NCBI GenBank assembly: GCA_035653295.1
Contig: DASRCB010000202.1
Span: 1 to 29,324, forward strand
Direction of reading: 5' to 3'
DNA: 29,324 nucleotides
Source: DASRCB01 sp035653295
Lineage (GTDB): Bacteria; Acidobacteriota; Terriglobia; Bryobacterales; Bryobacteraceae
In this document: positions 15,463 through 21,950 of the stretch, one piece after another
Numbering within the stretch: the stretch's first letter is position 1
Layout: each line of letters opens with the position of its first letter
Program-made: the position numbers and the translations under genes
Notes under the pieces: generated by a model
Told to the model about the DNA's origin: nothing
Seen by the model: only the letters and a program-made list of their open reading frames with translations
Databases searched by the model: none

Positions 15463-16579
15463 ACAAAACAGGAGTGGCGTTTGCCTGCGGCGCCGCGCCC
15501 TCGCCGCCCGGCAGAAACACGAGCGCGCTTCCGATCAGCGCCACCAGCGCGACGTCGGTGATGTCCGGAGTTCGCCCCGGGATAAACTGCTGTAGCCATT
15601 CCAGCAGGAACACCAGCACCGCGACCGCCGCCGCCGCGCCGCGCGCGTGCCGGCCGGAGCGATCGCAGACCCAGATCACGCTTCCGTACATGAACGCTTT
15701 CTGCGCCAGAACCAGCAGCGCCGGCTGCATGGGGACGCCCAGGCTCGCGCTGAACGGGACCCAGTGGAAAGCCGCCCCGGCGCCGAAATGAAACGGCCAC
15801 AGCTCGCGCCCAACCATGGCGGCGATCAGGATCGCCGGAAGAATGCGGCCGGCCAGGGCTGGGCGGCGCAGGCATGCCAGGAACGCGACCACGGCCATTG
15901 CCGCGGCGGCCAGTTCGGCCAGGGTGAGACTCCGGCCCATCAGAAAGGCCTTCACCGGGGCCGCCCAGATCGCCAGCGCCGCGAGGGCCCTGTCCTTCGG
16001 CGCCAGCACCTCGCTCAACAGGACGAGAGCGGCCAGCCAGTCAACGGCGAACAGCAGCGTCATCACTCCCGGGCGCTCGCGCGCCAGGCTGAAGTGCGGA
16101 TGAGGGATCAGCGGGTAGAGCTGGAATACCGCCCAGAACACCAGCACGAAGGCCGGCCGGAACGCGCGCGTGCGCGGCGCATAACGGCTGCCCGGTCGAA
16201 CCCCGTGATGCCACGCCGCCGCGAACAGCGCGCCACCGAGCGCGCCGCAGCCGTTGCAGACGATGTCCGAGAAACCTGCACCCCGGGAAACAACGAGCCC
16301 CTGTAACAGCTCGATGACCGTGGACATCGCAAACCCAAATGCCGCCGCGACGGCAATGCGCCGGCCCCGCGAAGTCGACTCCAGCGAATGAAATGCGAGG
16401 AAACCGATGGGCGTATACAGGAACAGGTTGAAGACCACGTCGAACACATCGGTACGCCCCGGGAGAGCCCAGAAGTTACCGTAGTGGCCTGCCAGAGTAA
16501 AGCGGAATGGGTATAACGAGCCGTAGACGATCAGGATCACCACGGCCGCCAAAAGGCCGCGGAAGTGCCGTGTCTGCAC
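15452..16579 (-). CDS. Polytopic membrane protein with two VanZ-like domains
   Basis: 375 residues starting with GTG, with about ten hydrophobic segments. The N-terminal third is a clear VanZ-like domain: YGSLYPFRF, DVVFNLFLYTPIGFLAFH, STVIELLQ and FSDIVCNGCGALGG. The C-terminal third carries a second, diverged copy ending FLLEWLQQFIPGRTPDITDVA, where the ELLQ and SDI motifs recur as EWLQQFIPGR and DITDV. VanZ confers low-level teicoplanin resistance in enterococci; most bacterial members have no known role. It follows the cytochrome c gene by 10 bp on the same strand, so the two are probably cotranscribed. Confidence 0.82.
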   Translation of the reverse strand: MQTRHFRGLLAAVVILIVYGSLYPFRFTLAGHYGNFWALPGRTDVFDVVFNLFLYTPIGFLAFHSLESTSRGRRIAVAAAFGFAMSTVIELLQGLVVSRGAGFSDIVCNGCGALGGALFAAAWHHGVRPGSRYAPRTRAFRPAFVLVFWAVFQLYPLIPHPHFSLARERPGVMTLLFAVDWLAALVLLSEVLAPKDRALAALAIWAAPVKAFLMGRSLTLAELAAAAMAVVAFLACLRRPALAGRILPAILIAAMVGRELWPFHFGAGAAFHWVPFSASLGVPMQPALLVLAQKAFMYGSVIWVCDRSGRHARGAAAAVAVLVFLLEWLQQFIPGRTPDITDVALVALIGSALVFLPGGEGAAPQANATPVLSTV

Positions 16580-16589
16580 GGGCTCGTTC

Positions 16590-16910
16590 TTACAGCGTCT
16601 TCAGGTAGGCGATGACGTTGTCCTTGTCCTGCTCCGAAAGCATGTCCTGGTAGGCGGGCATGCCGTTGCCGCCATTGTTGATCACCGTGCGCACATTGGC
16701 TTCGTTCACGGCCTTGCCGTTGTGCAGCTTGTCACGCTTGAAGAGGCCCTTGAGCGAAGGCCCTACTTTGCGCTCCGGCGTGTCCACATTGTGGCAGACC
16801 GCGCATTGCTCGAACACTTCCTTTCCCTTCGCGGGATCGCCTTTCCCCGCTGCCCCCATTACGACGCCGCCCAGCAGCAGGACCGCGCCAATTCCAACTG
16901 TCTTCTTCAT
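16590..16910 (-). CDS. Class I c-type cytochrome, exported
   Basis: 106 residues with a signal peptide (MKKTVGIGAVLLLGGVVMGA) for periplasmic heme attachment. The heme site is CAVCH (Cys36, Cys39, His40), and the distal axial ligand is Met84 in NGGNGMPAY. The C-terminal helix DKDNVIAYLKTL packs on the heme in this class. GGAGG five bases upstream supports the ATG at 16910. It is a small soluble electron carrier; redox partners are not in the window. The next gene downstream is the VanZ-like protein. Confidence 0.95.
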   Translation of the reverse strand: MKKTVGIGAVLLLGGVVMGAAGKGDPAKGKEVFEQCAVCHNVDTPERKVGPSLKGLFKRDKLHNGKAVNEANVRTVINNGGNGMPAYQDMLSEQDKDNVIAYLKTL

Positions 16911-16991
16911 CGATCCTCCAAAATTCCAGTCTACAGGCGCGGCCCATCGGAACGCGCCGCGTCGGCTGTTAAAGTTGCTTAAGAGGGCCTT

Positions 16992-17591
16992 TTGAGCGGG
17001 CGTCCATTACTGCTCGTTAACGCCGCCGCACCCGCCGCCGGCCGGAACGGCGCCATCCATGCCGCCTTCGTGGCCGACACTCTTGAGACGCTGATCGGCT
17101 TCACTTACTGCGCTGACATCGAAATTCACACCGACCGTGACACCGGCGCATGGGACTGGCTCGACATCCCGCGCCGCACCGGCGGGCCGCTCATTCCGGA
17201 AAACCGCGATCACGTGGTCATCTTCGGAACAAATACGCCGTCTCTCCCCCGCGCCCATGTCGCGGTGCTGCTGGAATCCGATGCCGGCGTCACGTTCGGC
17301 CCCACCGAACAGGGCGGCTTCTACGCCGTCGCTCTTTGTGGGGCAGGCACTTCGCCCGGGGCAGGCTCCCAGCCCGCCTGGCCGCCCCTCCCCAATTGCT
17401 GCCCTCTGGAAGACGCCCTCTCCGCAGCCCGCCGGCGCGGCCTGCAACCCGCCCTCGGCTCGCCCTGGTTCGCGGTGCAGACTCCCGCCGATTTTAAACG
17501 TCTCGACAGCTATCTCCCGCCGCGCCGAACTCTCCGGGTCCTCGAGCGCCTCAGTTTGATTCCGCGCCGGAAACGATCTTCGATTCGGTAG
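16992..17591 (+). CDS. DUF2064 / TIGR04282-like glycosyltransferase-fold protein, degenerate and carrying a repeat-derived insert
   Basis: 199 residues starting with TTG, with GAGG upstream. The family signature is recognisable but altered: GTNTPSLP (79-86) replaces the usual GxDxPxL, so the aspartate is Asn, and GPTEQGGFYAVAL (103-115) corresponds to GPxxDGGYYLIGL. Residues 117-130 (GAGTSPGAGSQPAW) are encoded by a degraded copy of the double-hairpin repeat and sit where the family normally continues directly to its next helix (here LEDALSAARRRGL). The loss of the Asp suggests the protein may no longer be a metal-dependent transferase. The 3' end overlaps the convergent gene at 17551 by 41 bp. 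The role is unknown. Confidence 0.7.
   Translation: MSGRPLLLVNAAAPAAGRNGAIHAAFVADTLETLIGFTYCADIEIHTDRDTGAWDWLDIPRRTGGPLIPENRDHVVIFGTNTPSLPRAHVAVLLESDAGVTFGPTEQGGFYAVALCGAGTSPGAGSQPAWPPLPNCCPLEDALSAARRRGLQPALGSPWFAVQTPADFKRLDSYLPPRRTLRVLERLSLIPRRKRSSIR
17340..17381 (+). repeat. Double-hairpin dispersed repeat, degraded copy inside a coding region
   Basis: GGGGCAGGC at the start and AGGCTCCCAGCCCGCCTGG at the end match the copies at 12143 and 26399; the middle has diverged (ACTTCGCCCGGG). It is read in frame in the DUF2064-type gene as GAGTSPGAGSQPAW, the same frame as in the receptor gene at 26399. Confidence 0.75.
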
Positions 17592-18384
17592 CGAATTTGC
17601 GATAGCCGCTCCAGTCCGATTCGAACTCCGCGTCCATCTTTTTGAACATCAGACGGGCATTCAAATGAAACAGCATGCGCCGCGGCAGCCATACCTCGCC
17701 GTTCACGCGCGTCTGCTCGAACTCCATGCGTGAGCCCGGGCTCAGGCGTGCGATGAACATCCCCCAGCTCAGCGTCTCCAGTACTTCCGCCTGCGCCTTC
17801 ACCCAGTGATAGCCGTCTTTGTCGATCCACACCCGGCCGTGCAGCTTGGTCAGGTTCTTCGATTCCGAATCGTGCGGCTTGTAACCCGGCTTCGGCTCGG
17901 CAACAATCACCCAGCAGTCGCGCCCGCTCACTTGCTCATCGCCGACGAGCCGGAAATTATAGGCGTCGGCAATATCAGTCAGAAACTTACGCGCCTCTTT
18001 GCGCTCTTTCTCGGCTTCAGCGAGCGCTTTCTGGCGTTGTTTGTCCGATTCATTCCGGCGCTTTTCCACCTCGCGATCGAAACGCTCGGCCTCTTTCTTC
18101 GCATCCCGCTCCGACAGCGGTTTGCCGTCGCGCGCAATCAAGCGCCGGAAAGGACGCCCGTAGAGAAACACGGTCTCGTAAGTCTTCGATCCGGTGCTGT
18201 GCATGGCGCCGTTCGAATCGAGCTTCCGCTCGTCCTCGCGCTCGATGTAGGTGTAATCCTTCGCCCGCTCGTTGTTCGCCTGGTCCACCAGCACCGACTT
18301 ACGTATGATGTCCAGCGCGGAATCGTCTGCCCGAACGGTCAGCGGAGCGACAACAAGAACAAACAGAACAACAAGGTGGGACAA
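17551..18384 (-). CDS. Exported protein of unknown function (LolA/RseB-like pattern) with charged coiled coil
   Basis: About 277 residues from a TTG at 18384, just before the signal peptide (LSHLVVLFVLVVAPLTVRADD); AGG lies upstream. A much longer open frame continues upstream but lies antisense to the glycosyltransferase gene and is not credible. After the signal come a helical segment (DYTYIEREDERKLDSNG), then a long charged coiled coil (about 100-150, KKEAERFDREVEKRRNESDK and on). Next is a beta-rich part with GDEQVSGRDCWVIVAEPKPG, HGRVWIDKDGYHWVKAQAE and NGEVWLPRRMLFHLNARLMF. This order resembles periplasmic LolA/RseB-type lipoprotein-binding domains, though I cannot assign a family. It is divergent from the glycosyltransferase gene by only 33 bp. 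Confidence 0.7.
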   Translation of the reverse strand: MSHLVVLFVLVVAPLTVRADDSALDIIRKSVLVDQANNERAKDYTYIEREDERKLDSNGAMHSTGSKTYETVFLYGRPFRRLIARDGKPLSERDAKKEAERFDREVEKRRNESDKQRQKALAEAEKERKEARKFLTDIADAYNFRLVGDEQVSGRDCWVIVAEPKPGYKPHDSESKNLTKLHGRVWIDKDGYHWVKAQAEVLETLSWGMFIARLSPGSRMEFEQTRVNGEVWLPRRMLFHLNARLMFKKMDAEFESDWSGYRKFATESKIVSGAESN

Positions 18385-18417
18385 ACGTAACCTGCTGGTA
18401 AACTGGAGTTTCAACCA

Positions 18418-19386
18418 ATGCTGTCGATCGTGATCCCGATCCACAACGAGGAGCCGTCGATCCTTCCATTGTACGATCGGCTCACCTCCGTGCTGGAATC
18501 CCTGCATCGCTCCTACGAGATCATCTTTGTGGACGACGCCTCGACCGATCGCAGTTTCGATCTTCTTGCAAATCTCGTGGAAACGGACGCGCGCCTGAAA
18601 GTGATCCGGCTGCGCCGCAACTTCGGCCAGACCGCCGCGCTCGCCGCCGGGTTCGACGAGGCGCAGGGTCACGTCGTCGTCTCCCTGGACGGCGACCTTC
18701 AGCATGAGCCCGAGGATATTCCCCTCCTGCTGGCCAAAATCGACGAGGGCTACGACATCGCCAGCGGCTGGCGAAAGAACCGCGTGGACAACGCGGTCAC
18801 CCGTAAGATTCCTTCGCGGATTGCCAACTGGCTTATGGCCAAAGCCTCGGGCGTGAACCTGCGCGATTTCGGCACCACTTTCAAAGCGTACCGGGCGGAG
18901 ATTCTCAAGGACATTAACCTTTACGGTGAGCTGCACCGCTTTATCCCCGCGCTGGCCACCTTCTACGGCGCGCGCATAGCGGAGGTGCCGATCAGCAACG
19001 TCCCCCGCGCCAGCGGAGAATCGCACTACGGCCTCAGCCGCACCTTCAACGTCCTGTTCGACATCATCACCATCAAGTTCCTGCTGAAATACTTCACGCG
19101 TCCCATGCACTTCTTCGGGCGCCTGGGCCTGGTTGCGCTTTTCTCCGGAACGGCGATCCTGGCCGGCCTCGGCGTGGACAAGTTTGCGCGCGGTCACGCT
19201 ATTGCCAGTGAGCACGCGCCGCTGCTGGTGGTCGGCGCGCTGCTCGTGCTCACCGGCCTGGTGATGTTCAGCACCGGCCTGCTCGGCGAGGTGCTCATGC
19301 GGACCTATTTTGAAAGTCAGGGACGCCGGATCTACGCCGTCCGCGAGGTCCGCAGCCGGCGCGATCAGGTCGCCTCAGGCAGCTGA
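18418..19386 (+). CDS. Polyprenyl-phosphate glycosyltransferase (GT2 family, DPM/ArnC-like)
   Basis: 322 residues. The GT2 fold is clear: SIVIPIHNEEPSI, FVDDASTDRSFDLL, LRRNFGQTAALAAGFDEA and SLDGDLQHEPEDIP with the DxD-type metal motif, then the FGTTFKAYRAEIL and RASGESHYGLSRTFNV motifs typical of dolichol- or undecaprenyl-phosphate sugar transferases. Two C-terminal hydrophobic segments (about 238-262 and 274-296) anchor it in the inner membrane. Such enzymes make lipid-linked sugars for cell-envelope glycans. No cognate partner gene is next to it. A TTTCAACCA leader precedes the ATG without a clear ribosome site. Confidence 0.92.
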   Translation: MLSIVIPIHNEEPSILPLYDRLTSVLESLHRSYEIIFVDDASTDRSFDLLANLVETDARLKVIRLRRNFGQTAALAAGFDEAQGHVVVSLDGDLQHEPEDIPLLLAKIDEGYDIASGWRKNRVDNAVTRKIPSRIANWLMAKASGVNLRDFGTTFKAYRAEILKDINLYGELHRFIPALATFYGARIAEVPISNVPRASGESHYGLSRTFNVLFDIITIKFLLKYFTRPMHFFGRLGLVALFSGTAILAGLGVDKFARGHAIASEHAPLLVVGALLVLTGLVMFSTGLLGEVLMRTYFESQGRRIYAVREVRSRRDQVASGS

Positions 19387-19396
19387 TGAGGGTGTT

Positions 19397-19440
19397 ACAG
19401 GCAGGCCCTCGGCCTGCGGCGGGGTCTCACCCCGCCTCGT
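19397..19440 (+). repeat. Double-hairpin dispersed repeat, copy with compensatory change
   Basis: GCAGGCC-CTC-GGCCTGC (19401-19417) followed by GGCGGGGT-CTC-ACCCCGCC (19418-19436). Compared with the copy at 12143, the second stem has G for C on one side and C for G on the other, so pairing is kept. It lies between two convergent genes, where it could also act as a weak structure-based terminator. Confidence 0.85.
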
Positions 19441-19453
19441 GCCCCGCCCGCCG

Positions 19454-19954
19454 TTATCCGTTAGCGCCGGTGGCCGCGGCTGCGGCCGCCATCTGCTTTG
19501 CCTGCTCCTTCATTGCCTTCTTCATTTCCTGCGGCGTCGGCTCGGCAACGTGCGTCCCAATCATCCAGCGGTAACCGTCCGGATCGACGATCGTGCCCAC
19601 GCGGTCGCCCCAGAACATGTCCATCACGGGCCCCTGCTGCTGTGCCCCCGCCTTCGCTGCCCGGGCCACAGTCTTATCAGCGCTTTCGCTCGTTAGATAC
19701 AGAGTGGCGGACGACCCGCCCATGTTCTTCGCGCTTTTGGATCCCATCATCTCCGGCCCCAGCATGAGCGTCGTCCCGCGCAGCGTCAGCTCGGCATGGA
19801 TCGGCTTGCCGTCCGGCCCGTTCATGATGCCGCGCTTCTCGAACCCGAGCGCCTTCTGGTAGAAACTGTAGGCAGCCTTGACATCGGAAACGGTCAGCAT
19901 CACCGTCACCGCGCCGTAGTTTTTCTTGTTCAGTGGATCGATCTTCCTGGCCAC
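19454..19954 (-). CDS. VOC-superfamily (glyoxalase/PhnB-like) protein
   Basis: 166 residues from a GTG at 19954, preceded by AGGAG six bases upstream; longer frames upstream have no support. The two beta-alpha-beta-beta-beta modules of the VOC fold are visible: AVTVMLTVSDVKAAYSFYQK, ALGFEKRGIMNGPDGKPIHA, LTLRGTTLMLGPEMMG, then ATLYLTSESADKTVARAAKA, MDMFWGDRVGTIVDPDGYRW and MIGTHV. A helical, Ala-rich tail with MKKAMKEQAKQM follows. The pattern is close to PhnB-like proteins, which include resistance proteins and glyoxalase relatives; the substrate is not predictable. Confidence 0.85.
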   Translation of the reverse strand: MARKIDPLNKKNYGAVTVMLTVSDVKAAYSFYQKALGFEKRGIMNGPDGKPIHAELTLRGTTLMLGPEMMGSKSAKNMGGSSATLYLTSESADKTVARAAKAGAQQQGPVMDMFWGDRVGTIVDPDGYRWMIGTHVAEPTPQEMKKAMKEQAKQMAAAAAATGANG

Positions 19955-20051
19955 AAGACACTCCTGTGTGAGATGTACTGCTGCATCATTATGCCATCGC
20001 CGGCGAGCGGTTGAACAGGAATTATGTGCAGCGGCGCACGAGGGCTCCCAT

Positions 20052-21161
20052 TCACCACCGTATCTGTTGCGCGGGCCGCCGGACTTCGAGCACCGTCGAC
20101 AGGCGAGCGGCGAGTCCCTCGGCCATCCACTCAAAGCCGAGGTCGTTGGGATGCGTGCCATCGACGAGACCTGCGCCGCGCTCGGGTCCGATGAGATCCT
20201 CCCCTTCGACAATCTGAAGATTGCGATCGCCGGCGCCGATGCGGCGGGCGGCGACGGCGCGGATCAGCTCGCGCATGCCGTCAAGGCGCGGATCCGGCGC
20301 CCACGATTCGTGCGATGCGTAAATGGGAGTGATGAGCAGCACCGGCGTATCCGCATGCCTGCTTCGGATAGCGTTGATGAACGGCTCATACACGGCGCGA
20401 AGCGACTCGACGGTCGGGTTGTTCTGGGCGAAATCGAGCACGTATGCGGAGGCCTCGATGCTCGCCACAGCGGCGGCCAGTTCCGGTTCGCCTGTGCCAT
20501 TGCCGGAGAAGCCGAGGTTCACGAAATCGATATTCAGCATGCGGCCGAGGATGGCCTGGTAGCTCATACCGGAACGGCTTGCACAGCCGCCCTGGGTAAT
20601 GGAGGTTCCATAGAAGACCACCGGCTTGGTGAGCGCAAAAGGCCCAGGCGCCTGTACAACCGCGTCCGAATCGATCCCGATTCCCAGAACTCTGACGGGG
20701 ATGTACAGAGGCAGGTACAGCGTGATTTCACGGTACACACGTGGTTGTTTGGTGAAATACGTGTGCTCCTGGGTCATGCCGGGCTTCGAATCACGGCTGG
20801 CGATAGCGGTGTCTCGATAAACTCCGTCCGCGTAGAGGTCGATGCCGGTCTGCCCAAAAGCGTGCATGTTCTTCATGCCCGGCGGCTCGGGATATTCGAG
20901 CCGGATGGCGAGAGAGGTGGAGTTGGTGCGGAAGCGAATACGCCCGCCGCTCGGCGATTCGGCGAGCTCCCACACCGGCTTACGGTAGCTGTCTTTGTGC
21001 TTCACCGGCAGGCGGTACAACTCGCCGCCGTTTTCGCCGAACCATGGCAGGCCGTCCACTTCAACCCCGCTGGCCGAAAGCCCGATCCAGCGCTGCGGCG
21101 CCTGTCCGGCGGCGGCAATCGACAGCGAGGCGGTGATCAGAAGAAGTCGTGCGGCGTGCAT
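20052..21161 (-). CDS. Secreted SGNH/GDSL hydrolase with GxDLY N-terminal domain
   Basis: About 369 residues from the ATG at 21161, which begins a signal peptide (MHAARLLLITASLSIAAAGQ) with GGAAGG upstream; an ATG at 21182 is also possible. The N-terminal jelly-roll-like domain carries the namesake motif in TGIDLYADGVYRD. The catalytic part has the SGNH blocks: block I VVFYGTSITQGGCASR with the Ser nucleophile, block II NLGFSGNGTGEPE, block III FAQNNPTVESLRAVYEPF, and block V DGTHPNDLGF with Asp and His. Relatives are esterases acting on carbohydrate or lipid esters, and this one is probably periplasmic or secreted. The upstream region carries the decayed TIR remnant. Confidence 0.92.
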   Translation of the reverse strand: MHAARLLLITASLSIAAAGQAPQRWIGLSASGVEVDGLPWFGENGGELYRLPVKHKDSYRKPVWELAESPSGGRIRFRTNSTSLAIRLEYPEPPGMKNMHAFGQTGIDLYADGVYRDTAIASRDSKPGMTQEHTYFTKQPRVYREITLYLPLYIPVRVLGIGIDSDAVVQAPGPFALTKPVVFYGTSITQGGCASRSGMSYQAILGRMLNIDFVNLGFSGNGTGEPELAAAVASIEASAYVLDFAQNNPTVESLRAVYEPFINAIRSRHADTPVLLITPIYASHESWAPDPRLDGMRELIRAVAARRIGAGDRNLQIVEGEDLIGPERGAGLVDGTHPNDLGFEWMAEGLAARLSTVLEVRRPAQQIRW

Positions 21162-21212
21162 AGTGGTCGAGTGACCTTCCATCCTATTCCATGTGCGTCC
21201 GCCGCCCCATGT

Positions 21213-21233
21213 GTGCGAGCCTTTGGCTTGCAC
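21213..21233. repeat. Short hairpin upstream of the SGNH gene
   Basis: GTGCGAGCC-TTT-GGCTTGCAC pairs at eight of nine positions. It abuts the beginning of the TIR remnant, so it may mark the recombination edge or be another short dispersed palindrome. Confidence 0.45.
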
Positions 21234-21432
21234 GCGCGCGGGCGCATTTCCCGCGAGAGCGGTGCGGCGACCCCGGCGAGCGCGAAATCGAGACGGCTCT
21301 TGGATCCTGAGCGCAATATCGTGCCGCTCACGCTCGAAAGATTCGAGCACGCCCAGAATCGCAACCGAGCTCACAGGCAAACTCGGCGCGCTCAGACACT
21401 ACAACGGCCTGAATATCCCGCCGGAATATGCA
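21234..21432 (+). pseudogene. Degenerate remnant of a TIR-domain gene
   Basis: The DNA matches the TIR part of the gene at 21951-23069 in several blocks: GCGGGCGCATTTC (compare about 22091), GAGCGGTGCGGCGACCC (compare about 22131), GCGCAATATCGT (compare about 22193), and ATCGCAACCGAGCTCACAGG followed by ACACTACAACGGCCTGA (compare about 22246-22300). Blocks are separated by small deletions of about 21 and 9 bp. There is an in-frame TGA at about 21308 and at least one frameshift, so no protein can be made. It is a second, older copy or a fragment left by duplication, and its end runs into the toxin pseudogene. Confidence 0.8.
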
Positions 21433-21683
21433 GCAGTGTGTTGTAAGCTTCATGCGAGCCAATCCAGCCCCACCTGAACATCGCGCCGTCGCGATACCCT
21501 ATCGCGCGATATGAGCGGCCGATGCGGACGGTCAAACCTCTCCAACCTGCTTCAGCTGAAGCGAGGGATGGAATGGGTCTCGGCGAAACAGTTGGTATTG
21601 CCTGTCCGCCAGCCGCTGAACGTCAGGCGCAACTGCTCGTACAACCGCCAAAACCGCTCGGAAGCAAAGGACTGAAATGCCAT
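21433..21683 (-). pseudogene. Frameshifted RelE/ParE-like toxin pseudogene
   Basis: On the minus strand, starting at an ATG 12 bp after the antitoxin stop, three reading frames together spell one small toxin. The pieces are MAFQSFASERFWRLYEQL, then DVQRLADRQYQLFRRDPFHP and SLQLKQVGE in a second frame, then VRIGRSYRAIGYRDGAMFRW and GWIGSHEAYNTLL in a third. The pattern (lysine-rich core, R-x-S-x-RYRA-like strand, WIGSHxxY end) is that of the RelE/ParE family of cytoplasmic toxins, and the order and spacing fit a protein of about 85 residues. Two single-base indels break the frame, so no toxin is made. The 3' end is fused to the TIR remnant. Confidence 0.75.
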
Positions 21684-21695
21684 TCACTGACACAT

Positions 21696-21920
21696 TCAGT
21701 AGTTCCGGGGCGGGCCCTCGTCCATCGGGCGAAACTTTCCAGCGCGCTCATCGGCCTTCATCTGCTGCAGGAGAGGCATGCCTGCGCCGCCGGGCGCGAA
21801 ATCCCGCTCGATCTGAGCTTCCCAGTCGGCCTGATCGCGGTCCGCGAACCACGCCGCAAGCTCCGCCTGCTTTTCCGGCGGTAACTCTTCGATTGCACGC
21901 TGAATCTCCGGTAGCTCCAT
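21696..21920 (-). CDS. Antitoxin-like small protein, partner of the broken toxin
   Basis: 74 residues from the ATG at 21920. The acidic sequence (MELPEIQRAIEELPPEKQAE, LAAWFADRDQADWEAQIERD, a Gly-rich turn FAPGGAGMPLLQQ, then KADERAGKFRPMDEGP) has the form of antitoxins encoded upstream of RelE/ParE-type toxins: a helical N-terminal part and a C-terminal segment that would wrap the toxin. Its frame is intact and it sits immediately upstream of the toxin pseudogene, as in a type II module. Its start codon is 57 bp from the GTG at 21978 of the divergent TIR-TPR gene. Confidence 0.75.
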   Translation of the reverse strand: MELPEIQRAIEELPPEKQAELAAWFADRDQADWEAQIERDFAPGGAGMPLLQQMKADERAGKFRPMDEGPPRNY

Positions 21921-21950
21921 TAGCCTTATCCTACGTCGATCGCGCAAAAC

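Noticed and set aside
18385..19215. Upstream extension of the minus-strand gene at 17551
   Set aside because: It lies antisense to the well-supported glycosyltransferase gene; the signal peptide sits right after the TTG at 18384.
19926..21446. A 506-residue plus-strand open frame
   Set aside because: It is a shadow of the SGNH hydrolase on the other strand and has no domain.
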